Shown: positions 9,208 to 17,883 of the stretch, piece by piece | Position numbering within the stretch: the first letter of the stretch is position 1 | Layout: every line of letters begins with the position of its first letter | Source: Flavobacteriales bacterium | Lineage (GTDB): Bacteria > Bacteroidota > Bacteroidia > Flavobacteriales_D > Sanyastnellaceae | DNA: 51,389 nucleotides | Assembly (NCBI GenBank): GCA_022428285.1 | Contig: JAKMCX010000156.1 | Span: forward strand, 1-51,389 | Direction of reading: 5' to 3' | Position numbers and translations under genes: made by a program | Notes under the pieces: generated by a model | What the model was told of the DNA's origin: nothing | Databases searched by the model: none | What the model saw: the letters and a program-made list of their open reading frames with translations, nothing else

Positions 9208-10449
9208 TCAGTCCACGTGCAGAACCAATCCCTTGAGGTAGCGGGCTTCCGGGTGACCGGCCCGCGTAGGATGGTCTGCAGGCTGTCCCAATCGCCTCAG
9301 AATGCGCACCTGCCTGCCAGACTCAACTGCAGCGGCCACAATGGTGTCTTCAAAAAGCTGTGCATCCACGACTTGTGAGCAACTAAAAGTCCAGAGTAAA
9401 CCGGCTTTGGGCATCTTCTTGAGTGCTTCCGCGTTGAGCCTCTTGTAGCCTTGGACAGCCTTGTGCCGTGCAGCGCGGCTTTTGGCATAGGCCGGGGGGT
9501 CCAATACCACCACTGGGGGCAGGGTTTCGCATTGACGCAGGTAGCTCAATACGTCGCCTTGTATGCCTTCGTGTTGATTGGCAAAGCCATTGATCTCGGC
9601 ATGATGACAGGCTGCTTTGACCGCTTTTTCAGAGGCGTCGAGGCTGATCACATGCGGACTTCCTCCTTGGAGTGCTGCCACACTGAATCCCCCGGTATAA
9701 CTGAACGCGTTGAGCACTGCGCGGTCTTTGACGCACTGCATCAAAAGCCAGCGGTTGTCGCGCTGGTCCAGGAAAAAGCCCGTCTTCTGGCCGTCAATCG
9801 GAGACACTTTGTAGCGCAGGCCGTGCTCATGCACTTCGCTCACGGCTTCTGGGTTCTCATGGCCCTCTGCGGACCACACTATGCCGTCTTCAACCTGCTC
9901 GTCTACACCGGGAAGCTTGGCAATGAGCGCAGCGCTTTTGTTGACAATCATGTTCAAGGATGCCCCCAGACTGGCCTGTAAACCAGCCGACAACTCGGGC
10001 CAAGCGCGGTGCATGCCCATAGAATGGGTTTGCACCACGGCCATCCCTGCATACCAATCCACAACCAGTCCTGAGAGTCCGTCTCCTTCTCCATGGACCA
10101 AGCGACAGCAGTCGGTTTCTGCCCCAGTCCCTGGCCCCAATCCCACGGATTGACGCACCGCCAAACATTCGGCCATCCTCTCGGCCCACCAATCCGAATC
10201 GGGTGGTGCATGGAGCGATCCGGAAGCGATGATCCTCACCGCTATAGATCCCGCACCCCAATGGCCCCAGCCCAAGGCTTGACCCTTGGAAGAAATGACG
10301 CACACCCAATCTCCGGGAGCCGGCGCATCGTCATCGACTTCAATCCGCTGGATGGCACCGGAAAACACCCAGGGATGCCCGCGTAAAAGGCTTTTTTCCT
10401 TTCCGGGATGAAGGTGCACAAACGGGAAAGCTTGGGGTGACTCCGACAT
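9208..10449 (-). CDS. RlmI/RlmK-like class I SAM-dependent rRNA (cytosine) methyltransferase with N-terminal PUA-like domain
   Basis: MSESPQAFPFVHLHPGKEKSLLRGHPWVFSGAIQRIE...; 'GQKTGFFLDQRDNR', 'VLNAFSYTGGFSVAALQGG', 'VVLDPPAYAKSR'. Confidence 0.88.
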   Translation of the reverse strand: MSESPQAFPFVHLHPGKEKSLLRGHPWVFSGAIQRIEVDDDAPAPGDWVCVISSKGQALGWGHWGAGSIAVRIIASGSLHAPPDSDWWAERMAECLAVRQSVGLGPGTGAETDCCRLVHGEGDGLSGLVVDWYAGMAVVQTHSMGMHRAWPELSAGLQASLGASLNMIVNKSAALIAKLPGVDEQVEDGIVWSAEGHENPEAVSEVHEHGLRYKVSPIDGQKTGFFLDQRDNRWLLMQCVKDRAVLNAFSYTGGFSVAALQGGSPHVISLDASEKAVKAACHHAEINGFANQHEGIQGDVLSYLRQCETLPPVVVLDPPAYAKSRAARHKAVQGYKRLNAEALKKMPKAGLLWTFSCSQVVDAQLFEDTIVAAAVESGRQVRILRRLGQPADHPTRAGHPEARYLKGLVLHVD

Positions 10450-10478
10450 GGGAGCAAGGTAGCGCCGCGGCGCGGGCT

Positions 10479-12386
10479 TCAGGTCGGTTGTTTGACTTTG
10501 AATACCGTTCCGTCTTTCCATGTCACGCTTCCTTGGGCGCGCCATTTCTCCAGCACATTTCGGACGTCTTCTCGGTAAGAGACCGGAACGAGGCGCTGCA
10601 GTTCCACAAATGAAATCCGCTCCCCAATCCAGGCTGCAATTTCCACTTCTGTGGGCGGCGAGGGAGGCAGACACCGGTCGCAAATGCCACAAGGGGGGGC
10701 TGTTTCTGAATCGAAGAGCGATTCCAGAAACTGGGCGCGACAGCCCTCGGTGTGCAGGTAACCTTGCATGAAGTCCCAACGCTGCTCAGTGTCTTGAATG
10801 CGGTCCTCGAGGATGGCCGCAGGTAGTCTGGCTGATTTCACAGCGGGACGCGCCGATGTGAATTGAACTGCGACGCGCTCTGATGGAAGCGCTGCAGCGA
10901 TGAGGGACAACTCGGCGAGCCTTTTGAGGTGCTGCAAGCCCGACTTTTCTGAACAACCCAATTCCGCAAAGACGGCGGCACTGTCCAAGCGCCAGTTGGG
11001 TCGTTTTTCCCTGCCGTGGCGGGCGAGCAGGGCATGAAGCATGCGTCCTTCGGCGCCAACATCAGGCGGATTTTCCCGCAATGATTCAGGATCTTGGAGC
11101 CATTTCATTTCGATGGCCTGGAACACAGGGTGACATTCGAGCCAACCGGCACGCTCCATCAGGTCCAAAGACTTCCGCGCCTGTTGCAATGAACAGCCCG
11201 TTTTACGAGCGAGGGGAGCGACCCACACTTCTTGTGGAGACTCCATGAGCGCTCCTTGGGCCAGGGCCAGCTGATTGGAAAGGGATTGAAGGACACCCCG
11301 AATGGTCTCGGGGTCGGGCCATTGCCGCGATACATGGCGCACTGCGTCCTCCAAAGCCGGAGCATCCACAAACAAAACGGCTTCTGCGGGTTGTCCATCG
11401 CGTCCAGCCCGGCCTGCTTCTTGGATGTAGCCCTCGGGAGATTCTGGAATATGGGCGTGGGCAATGTGCCGCACATCGGCTTTGTCGATGCCCATACCGA
11501 ATGCAGTGGTACAGGCCAAAATGCGCAAGGACCCGGCAATCCACTGGGACTGATGGTGGTCACGGTCGGAACGGGTCATTCCCGCATGGTAGGGCGCCGC
11601 TGAGAAGCCGTGCGCCTGCAGCATGGCTGCCATGGATTCTGCCTCGCGACGTGTGCGGACATACAGTATGGAGGAGCCTTGGGTCTGGTGTCCCCAATCC
11701 ACAACTGCAGCATGGCGGTCGGGGACGTTTCGGACAGAAAAAGCAAGGTTGGGCCTGCGCATCCCGACCCTAATCCGGGAGGGGTTTGCCATACCGAGCA
11801 AGCGCTCGATGTCTCCGGCGACCTTTTCAGTGGCCGTCGCAGTCAACGCAATCCAACCCGCACGGGGATGCAAACTCCTCAGCTGACCCAAGTGGAGGTA
11901 GTCGGCCCTAAACGCGTGGCCCCATTGGCTGACACAGTGGGCTTCATCGACAGCGATGGTGCGCACATCCATGGCTTTGCACGCTGCCTGAAAGTGGGGT
12001 TGGGACAACCTTTCGGGCGCCACAAAAAGAAACCCGCCAGGCCCAAAACGCGCGTTGTCCAAAATGCGCTCAGCTTCTTCCTTGCGCATTCCAGCAGTGA
12101 GGGCGTCTGCGGTGATTCCGCGTTTCCTCAGTCCTTGGACTTGGTCGGCCATCAATGCGACCAATGGACTGATGACCAAGCAGACGCCACCGCGGACCAA
12201 TCCCGGGATTTGATAGCAAATCGACTTGCCTCCTCCGGTGGGGAGAATGGCCAAAGTGTTCCCGCCTGATGCGCCAGAGAGAACCACGGGCACTTGCGAA
12301 GGACGAAAGGCAGAGAATCCCCAACGTTCGCGCAGCACCTGTTCCAGGGTGGCCAAAGTGGGAGGGGATGTGTCTGCCGGTGTCAT
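10479..12386 (-). CDS. recQ: RecQ family ATP-dependent DNA helicase
   Basis: 'FRPSQVPVVLSG...LPTGGGKSICYQIP', 'DEAHCVSQWGHAFRADY', 'QEAGRAGRDGQPA', Zn-binding 'CGICDRC'. No obvious HRDC domain. Confidence 0.9.
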   Translation of the reverse strand: MTPADTSPPTLATLEQVLRERWGFSAFRPSQVPVVLSGASGGNTLAILPTGGGKSICYQIPGLVRGGVCLVISPLVALMADQVQGLRKRGITADALTAGMRKEEAERILDNARFGPGGFLFVAPERLSQPHFQAACKAMDVRTIAVDEAHCVSQWGHAFRADYLHLGQLRSLHPRAGWIALTATATEKVAGDIERLLGMANPSRIRVGMRRPNLAFSVRNVPDRHAAVVDWGHQTQGSSILYVRTRREAESMAAMLQAHGFSAAPYHAGMTRSDRDHHQSQWIAGSLRILACTTAFGMGIDKADVRHIAHAHIPESPEGYIQEAGRAGRDGQPAEAVLFVDAPALEDAVRHVSRQWPDPETIRGVLQSLSNQLALAQGALMESPQEVWVAPLARKTGCSLQQARKSLDLMERAGWLECHPVFQAIEMKWLQDPESLRENPPDVGAEGRMLHALLARHGREKRPNWRLDSAAVFAELGCSEKSGLQHLKRLAELSLIAAALPSERVAVQFTSARPAVKSARLPAAILEDRIQDTEQRWDFMQGYLHTEGCRAQFLESLFDSETAPPCGICDRCLPPSPPTEVEIAAWIGERISFVELQRLVPVSYREDVRNVLEKWRAQGSVTWKDGTVFKVKQPT

Positions 12387-12475
12387 TTCCTTGTAAATGG
12401 AGGTGTGGTCGCGGTGAACGGCTCTAACTTTCGGCGCTCAAACCGGGGAACGTTCCCCATGCAAACCACCGAAAG

Positions 12476-13258
12476 ATGCTCGTAGCTGGCAATTGGAAAA
12501 GCAACAAGTCATTCAACGAGGCAAAGGAATTTGCCAACGCCATCGCCGCCATGCCTCAGGCTCCTGCGGGCGTGGAGGTCATGATTGCACCACCGGCGCC
12601 ATATCTGGCGGCCATGGGTGACGCTCAACCTCCATTTCGACTGGGTTCCCAAAACGTCTCAGCCACAGGTTCTGGGGCTCACACAGGTGAATTTACCGCA
12701 GAAATGTTGGCGGGATGCGGCGTACAAGATGTGATCGTAGGCCACAGTGAACGCCGCGATGGGTACGGTGACGATGACAAAGTGGTGGCCGAAAAGGTGA
12801 GCCGTGTGCTGGATGCAGGCCTGCGGGTGATTTTCTGTTGTGGCGAGAGCCTGCAAGACCGTCAGTCAGACGTCCACTTTGACAAGGTGTTGAGGCAAAT
12901 GGAGTCGGCCGTTCTGCATCTACCCGCAGAAGTGATGGACCGCGTTGTGGTCGCATATGAGCCGATTTGGGCCATTGGAACAGGCCTGACTGCCACAGAA
13001 GAACAGGCACAGGAAATGCACGCCGCCATCCGAGGTTGGTTGCGCGAAGCATTTGATGACGCCACGGCAAAATCCATTCCCCTGCTTTACGGAGGAAGTT
13101 GCAAGCCGGCCAATGCCGATGCACTGTTTGCCTGTGAGGACGTCGATGGCGGATTGATCGGTGGCGCTGCTCTGGACCCCGATTCGTTTAGGGCTCTTGT
13201 GGAGGCCGCGGGCCGCGTGAGTGCCCTGCGCATGCAGGCTGGAGCTGAAGCGTCATAA
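12476..13258 (+). CDS. tpiA: Triose-phosphate isomerase
   Basis: 'VAGNWKSNKS', 'VIVGHSERR', 'VVAYEPIWAIGTGLTAT', 'LLYGGSCKPANADAL'. Confidence 0.95.
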   Translation: MLVAGNWKSNKSFNEAKEFANAIAAMPQAPAGVEVMIAPPAPYLAAMGDAQPPFRLGSQNVSATGSGAHTGEFTAEMLAGCGVQDVIVGHSERRDGYGDDDKVVAEKVSRVLDAGLRVIFCCGESLQDRQSDVHFDKVLRQMESAVLHLPAEVMDRVVVAYEPIWAIGTGLTATEEQAQEMHAAIRGWLREAFDDATAKSIPLLYGGSCKPANADALFACEDVDGGLIGGAALDPDSFRALVEAAGRVSALRMQAGAEAS

Positions 13259-14113
13259 ATGGCCTGGACCCGGATTCACCTGCGGTGTGAGCCCGCCGCG
13301 CCTGGCCATGAGATTGCCACGGCTTGGCTGGCAGATGCGGGTTGTAGCATGTTTGAAGAAGCCGTGGACGGCCTGCATGCTTTCGCCAAAAAGGAAGAGC
13401 TCAATGTGGCCCTTGCAGAGGTGATTCATGAGGACCTCAAGCCACTGGGGCTTCAGACCTGGTTGTATTCGGAAGTAGAAGAGGAGAATTGGAATGCCAA
13501 ATGGGAAGCAGATTACCCTGAGGTGACCATTGGAACCAGCATTCGGGTAAAGGCGCCTTTCCATCCATTGGAGACCCCTTCGAAGTACGACGCGACTTTG
13601 ACGGTCCAACCTCGGATGGCATTCGGCACAGGACACCACGGCACCACCTTTGGCATACTCGCAGAAATGGTCGGCCTACAATGGTCGAACACCAAGGTCC
13701 TCGACATGGGGTGTGGCTCCGGCGTGTTGGGCATTTATGCTGCCCACAGGGGAGCTGAAGCAGTCATGGCCATAGACATCGATCCGTGGAGTGTGAGGAA
13801 CACCCGAGAAAACCTCTCGCTCAATGGGATGAACGTGTCGGATTCATTTGAGGTGCGAGAAGGAGGGGCTGACCAGCTTGGTGACGTTGACAACGGGTAC
13901 TTTGATGTGGTCATCGCAAACATCAACCGCAACATTCTCCTCGAAGACATGGACGCTTATTGCCGGGTCCTGGGGACGCCGGGAACCTTGATGTTGAGTG
14001 GGTTCATGGAGCCGGACATTGGTGCATTGGAAGATGCCGCGGGAAAACACGGTCTTCAGTTGACAGACACCCGTTCCGAATCAGAGTGGCGGATCCTTAC
14101 CCTTCGAAGGTAA
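13259..14113 (+). CDS. prmA: Ribosomal protein L11 methyltransferase
   Basis: 'RMAFGTGHHGTTFGILAEM', 'VLDMGCGSGVLGIYAAHRGA', 'VIANINRNILLEDM'. ATG directly abuts the tpiA stop. Confidence 0.92.
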   Translation: MAWTRIHLRCEPAAPGHEIATAWLADAGCSMFEEAVDGLHAFAKKEELNVALAEVIHEDLKPLGLQTWLYSEVEEENWNAKWEADYPEVTIGTSIRVKAPFHPLETPSKYDATLTVQPRMAFGTGHHGTTFGILAEMVGLQWSNTKVLDMGCGSGVLGIYAAHRGAEAVMAIDIDPWSVRNTRENLSLNGMNVSDSFEVREGGADQLGDVDNGYFDVVIANINRNILLEDMDAYCRVLGTPGTLMLSGFMEPDIGALEDAAGKHGLQLTDTRSESEWRILTLRR

Positions 14114-14834
14114 AACTGATGACAAAGCTGCGGGTGCGCAGCTCATCAAAGGCAGCGCTGAACGGCGTGTCATCTTGAATGAGCACGTTGCGCAATCCAA
14201 ACTCGGTCTTGAGCTCCACGGAAAACTTGAAGAAGGGCAGAAAGAAATCAGCGCCTGCTCCAAAGTCCAGACTGGAATTGTTCTTGGCCAATTTGAGGAT
14301 GTAGCCGTCTTGCAGGCTTTGGTTCACATCGGCTTGAGACTGCATGTCCCTGCTGATTTTACCGCCAAAAAGGGCATAAGGAGCGAAGTTTCCTATGCGC
14401 TGTGTTCTGAGCTTCACCAACAGAGGAAAGTCCAAGAAGACGCTTTCGGTGCGCACCGATATGGGGGTCGTGGTACCATTCGGGTTCCTGAACCTGTACA
14501 GCATGCCACGGTCCTGAAAGCTCAACCCAGGGATAAACCGGATGCGAATGGTCTCGTTCACATTGAGCGATGCGAGGAGGGCCAGGTTGAAACCTGAAAG
14601 GGCGTTGTTCTCAACGCTCAGTAGGCTGTCAGTGAACGTGTAGTCTGGCCTCAGCTTGAAGTTGAAGCTGCTTGTGTTTCCGCTCAGTAGAAATCCAAAG
14701 TGGTAAGAACGGTAGTCAAATTTGGCCAGGTTTTTCTTGGCTGTTTGACCCTGTGCGGCCAATCCACAGAGCATCACAATTCCAACTGTGAACAGCCGCA
14801 ATGGCGATGAAAAGCGGTGTGCGTGCCCCCTCAT
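14097..14834 (-). CDS. PorT-like outer-membrane beta-barrel protein (T9SS-associated)
   Basis: 'FDYRSYHFGFLLSGNTSSFNF', 'LNVNETIRIRFIPGLSFQDRGMLYRF', 'VFLDFPLLVKLRTQRIGNFAPYALFGGK', C-terminal Phe-rich strand; fits PorT family pattern. Confidence 0.78.
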   Translation of the reverse strand: MRGHAHRFSSPLRLFTVGIVMLCGLAAQGQTAKKNLAKFDYRSYHFGFLLSGNTSSFNFKLRPDYTFTDSLLSVENNALSGFNLALLASLNVNETIRIRFIPGLSFQDRGMLYRFRNPNGTTTPISVRTESVFLDFPLLVKLRTQRIGNFAPYALFGGKISRDMQSQADVNQSLQDGYILKLAKNNSSLDFGAGADFFLPFFKFSVELKTEFGLRNVLIQDDTPFSAAFDELRTRSFVISFTFEG

Positions 14835-14878
14835 TGTGCGCTTAACGCCTTTGGATGGGGCATATTGCTGGTGGGGGG

Positions 14879-15439
14879 TCATGACTTGAACCATTGTCCC
14901 AAAAATGAGGTAAACAAAACAGTGGACATGGCCGCTGCGATCCACATGAGCAAACTGGCGGTAAAATGCCACAGGGGATCAAATTGAAAACGCAGACTGG
15001 CCTTGGCCCGCTCTCTTGCGGTTTCCACATCCATCATGGCCAATTGAGGATCGTCTTTTTGCAAAGCAGCAAATGAAGCTTCATCGGCCAGAGACCGGTC
15101 GATAAAGACCTCGCGTTCAAGCATCCTCAACGATGTAGCCTCAGCGCAAACCACATGGTGGTATGCCACCGTGCTGGATGCTGCCAGCAGTGCATAGAGT
15201 ACAGTGGGGCGCAAAGAGGACTTGAAACGGGCAATGAAAGAACCACCTCCAATAATTTGAAAGCCAGCAATTAAGGCCACTGACATGGTCAGGCCAAAGT
15301 GGGTAAACACTCCGATGGAAATGCCGGTTTCAAACGCCACCATTCCAGTGGTCCCCAGCCTTACAGCCCACCATATGGCGATGGCCATCAGGGGAAGCCA
15401 TTGAATCAATGTGCGCTTTGCGCCCAAGGCTTCAGCCAT
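14879..15439 (-). CDS. DUF4199-like multi-pass membrane protein
   Basis: Several hydrophobic helices ([56 protein letters not shown]); overlaps the rho 3' end by 8 bp. Confidence 0.6.
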   Translation of the reverse strand: MAEALGAKRTLIQWLPLMAIAIWWAVRLGTTGMVAFETGISIGVFTHFGLTMSVALIAGFQIIGGGSFIARFKSSLRPTVLYALLAASSTVAYHHVVCAEATSLRMLEREVFIDRSLADEASFAALQKDDPQLAMMDVETARERAKASLRFQFDPLWHFTASLLMWIAAAMSTVLFTSFLGQWFKS

Positions 15440-17201
15440 TCATGGTGATCAAAAACTCCTCGTTGGAATCGGTTCTGCTCATCCGGTCTTTCAGGAACTC
15501 CATCGCTTCAATGGGGTTCATGTCGGACAGGTGCTTTCTCAAGACCCAAATGCGCTGGAGCAATTCCTTGTGCATCAACAGGTCTTCGCGGCGGGTACCA
15601 GAAGAAAGGATGTCGATGGCAGGGTAGATGCGGCGGTTGGAGATGCGGCGGTCAAGCTGCAATTCCATGTTGCCTGTTCCTTTGAATTCCTCGAAAATGA
15701 CCTCGTCCATCTTGGATCCGGTTTCGGTCAATGCAGTAGCAATGATGCTCAAAGAACCTCCATTCTCGATGTTTCTGGCCGCACCAAAGAAACGCTTGGG
15801 CTTCTGCAGGGCGTTGGATTCGACACCACCTGAGAGCACCTTGCCAGAGCCAGGAGCAACGGTGTTGTAAGCACGGGCAAGGCGGGTAATCGAGTCGAGG
15901 AGGATGCAGACATCATGGCCACACTCGACCATGCGCTTGGACTTCTCGAGTACGATTTCGGCAATCTTGACGTGGCGGTCTGCGGGCTCATCGAATGTAG
16001 AAGCGATGACTTCCGCATTGACGCTGCGCTTCATGTCGGTGACCTCCTCGGGACGCTCGTCGATCAGCAAAATGATCAAGTAGGTCTCGGGGTGGTTTTC
16101 TGCAATGGCGTTGGCCACGTCCTTGAGGAGGGTGGTCTTTCCTGTTTTGGGCTGCGAAACAATCATGCCGCGCTGTCCCTTCCCGATGGGCGAGAAGAGG
16201 TCCATGACGCGGGTGGAAATGTTGCCGTTTTTGCCAGCGAGCTTAAAGGCCTCCTGAGGAAACAGGGGAGTCAGGTATTTGAAAGGAACCCGGTCCCTGA
16301 CCCATGAAGGGTCCCTGCCGTTGACTTTGAGCACCTCCACCATGGGGTAATACTTGTCGCCTTTGCGCGGCGGGCGGATGGTGCACACCACGTTGTCTCC
16401 AGTCTGGAGTCCGGCGGCTTTGATTTGCTTGTTGCTGACATAAACGTCGTCAGGACTGTTCAAGTAGTTGTAGTCTGCGCTGCGCAGGTAGCCGAAACCC
16501 TCTGGCATGACCTCGAGGACACCCTCTGCCTGAGCGATGCCATCAAAGTTGAAGCCATGCTCTTCGGGCTCTCCCAATCGATCGCGGTCACGTCCACGAC
16601 GGTCTCCACGGTCATTGCGGTCATTGCGGTCCTTGCGGTCTCCGCGGTCTCCGCGGTCATTGCGGTTGCGGTCACGTCCGCGGCGGTCTCCCCGGTCGTT
16701 GCGGTCTCCGCGGTCGTTGCGGCGGTTTCCGCGGTCGTTCTGTTCTCCGTCTTTGTTGGACTTTTCACCGTCCTTGTTGGATGTGTCGGATGACTTTTCG
16801 GCGCTGTCGCTCCGATCGTTGTCTCCACCTTTTTGACGGTTGCCCCGGGATTGGTTGCGTCCACCGCGGTCTCCATCCTCGGATTTGTTGTTGCGCCGCC
16901 CTTTGTTGCGGTTTTCTGACGGAGCCGATTCGTCAGACCCTCCTTCTTCTGAGGCCTGTTCTTTTTTGGCAGCAGCACGTTGACGGCCGCGGCCAGAGCC
17001 AGCGGACTTCTTGTCAGCGTCTTTTTTCTCGCCATCGCCGTCGGCCTTGGCCTTCGCGCTGGTTGTGACCGCTTGCTCATCCAGAATGGCGTAGACCAAT
17101 TCTTGCTTTTTGAGCTTGTCTGTCCTGGCAATATTCAGCTCCTTGGCAATGTCCCGGAGCTCAGCAACCTTGCGGCTGTTCAAATCAATGATGTCGTACA
17201 T
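15432..17201 (-). CDS. rho: Transcription termination factor Rho with a long RG/RD/N-rich low-complexity insertion
   Basis: Rho core '[29 protein letters not shown]', '[27 protein letters not shown]', '[13 protein letters not shown]', '[13 protein letters not shown]'; N-terminal SAP-like '[27 protein letters not shown]'. Confidence 0.95.
   Translation of the reverse strand: MYDIIDLNSRKVAELRDIAKELNIARTDKLKKQELVYAILDEQAVTTSAKAKADGDGEKKDADKKSAGSGRGRQRAAAKKEQASEEGGSDESAPSENRNKGRRNNKSEDGDRGGRNQSRGNRQKGGDNDRSDSAEKSSDTSNKDGEKSNKDGEQNDRGNRRNDRGDRNDRGDRRGRDRNRNDRGDRGDRKDRNDRNDRGDRRGRDRDRLGEPEEHGFNFDGIAQAEGVLEVMPEGFGYLRSADYNYLNSPDDVYVSNKQIKAAGLQTGDNVVCTIRPPRKGDKYYPMVEVLKVNGRDPSWVRDRVPFKYLTPLFPQEAFKLAGKNGNISTRVMDLFSPIGKGQRGMIVSQPKTGKTTLLKDVANAIAENHPETYLIILLIDERPEEVTDMKRSVNAEVIASTFDEPADRHVKIAEIVLEKSKRMVECGHDVCILLDSITRLARAYNTVAPGSGKVLSGGVESNALQKPKRFFGAARNIENGGSLSIIATALTETGSKMDEVIFEEFKGTGNMELQLDRRISNRRIYPAIDILSSGTRREDLLMHKELLQRIWVLRKHLSDMNPIEAMEFLKDRMSRTDSNEEFLITMNG
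16584..16745 (-). repeat. Short coding repeat region (roughly 9-bp units) encoding (R/N)DRGDR-type tripeptide repeats in Rho
   Basis: 'cggtctccgcggtcattgcggtcattgcggtccttgcggtctcc...' on + strand; encodes [39 protein letters not shown]. Confidence 0.75.
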
Positions 17202-17322
17202 GTGGGGGTCCCACTTGCGTGGGCAACTCTGTGTTCAAATTTCCCTGAGGGGAGCCCGAAGGCTTTGCACCGCTGCGGTGCGTTACAAGTTTACAACATC
17301 TTTCTCGGACCTCAAGCCCGCC

Positions 17323-17814
17323 TCACTTCAGTCCCAATTCCACCACCTCGGGAGCTCGGATTTTGCCGGACTCCAAGTCAAACCGCAACAGCGTGCGCAC
17401 CTTGTGAAACCCCTGAACCCCTGCAGCGCCGGGATTGAGGTGAATGCCACCCCAAGTTTTGACACTCTGTACCAGCAGCAGGTGGGAGTGACCGCACACA
17501 AAAATGTCCGGCTTGTGTGCGTCTAGACCGCTGCGGATGCCTTTTGCGTAGCGACCCGGTCGGCCACCAATGTGCGTCATCCAGATGCGGCATCCTTCGC
17601 GATCGAGGTGCTGGTGTTCGGGAAAGGTTCGGCGCATGAGGTGGTCATCGATGTTGCCGTGAACCGCCACCAAGGGCGCCACTGTTGCCAGCGCGTCTGT
17701 GACCTTAAAATCACCAATGTCGCCTGCGTGCCATACTTCGTCGCAGGAGGACAAGTGATGCAAGATCCGGTCGTCGATGTGGCCGTGGGTATCGCTGATG
17801 AGTCCAATTCGCAC
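17323..17814 (-). CDS. YfcE/MJ0936-type metallophosphoesterase
   Basis: Probable GTG start: VRIGLISDTHGHIDDRI...'VWHAGDIGDFKV', 'VAVHGNIDD', 'VCGHSHLLLVQSV...HLNPGAAG'. Confidence 0.85.
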   Translation of the reverse strand: MRIGLISDTHGHIDDRILHHLSSCDEVWHAGDIGDFKVTDALATVAPLVAVHGNIDDHLMRRTFPEHQHLDREGCRIWMTHIGGRPGRYAKGIRSGLDAHKPDIFVCGHSHLLLVQSVKTWGGIHLNPGAAGVQGFHKVRTLLRFDLESGKIRAPEVVELGLK

Positions 17815-17883
17815 GCGACAAATTTCGTTGCTGTTGTGCGATTGGCCCCATCTTGGCGTTCTCCTTAAGCACAAACTTTCCCC

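Noticed and set aside
11610-12269. 219-aa plus-strand ORF
   Set aside because: Antisense to recQ, no recognisable domain.
16584-16745. Possible CRISPR/REP element from repeated cggtctccgcggtc
   Set aside because: Very short units without spacers, in frame within rho; encodes a low-complexity insert.
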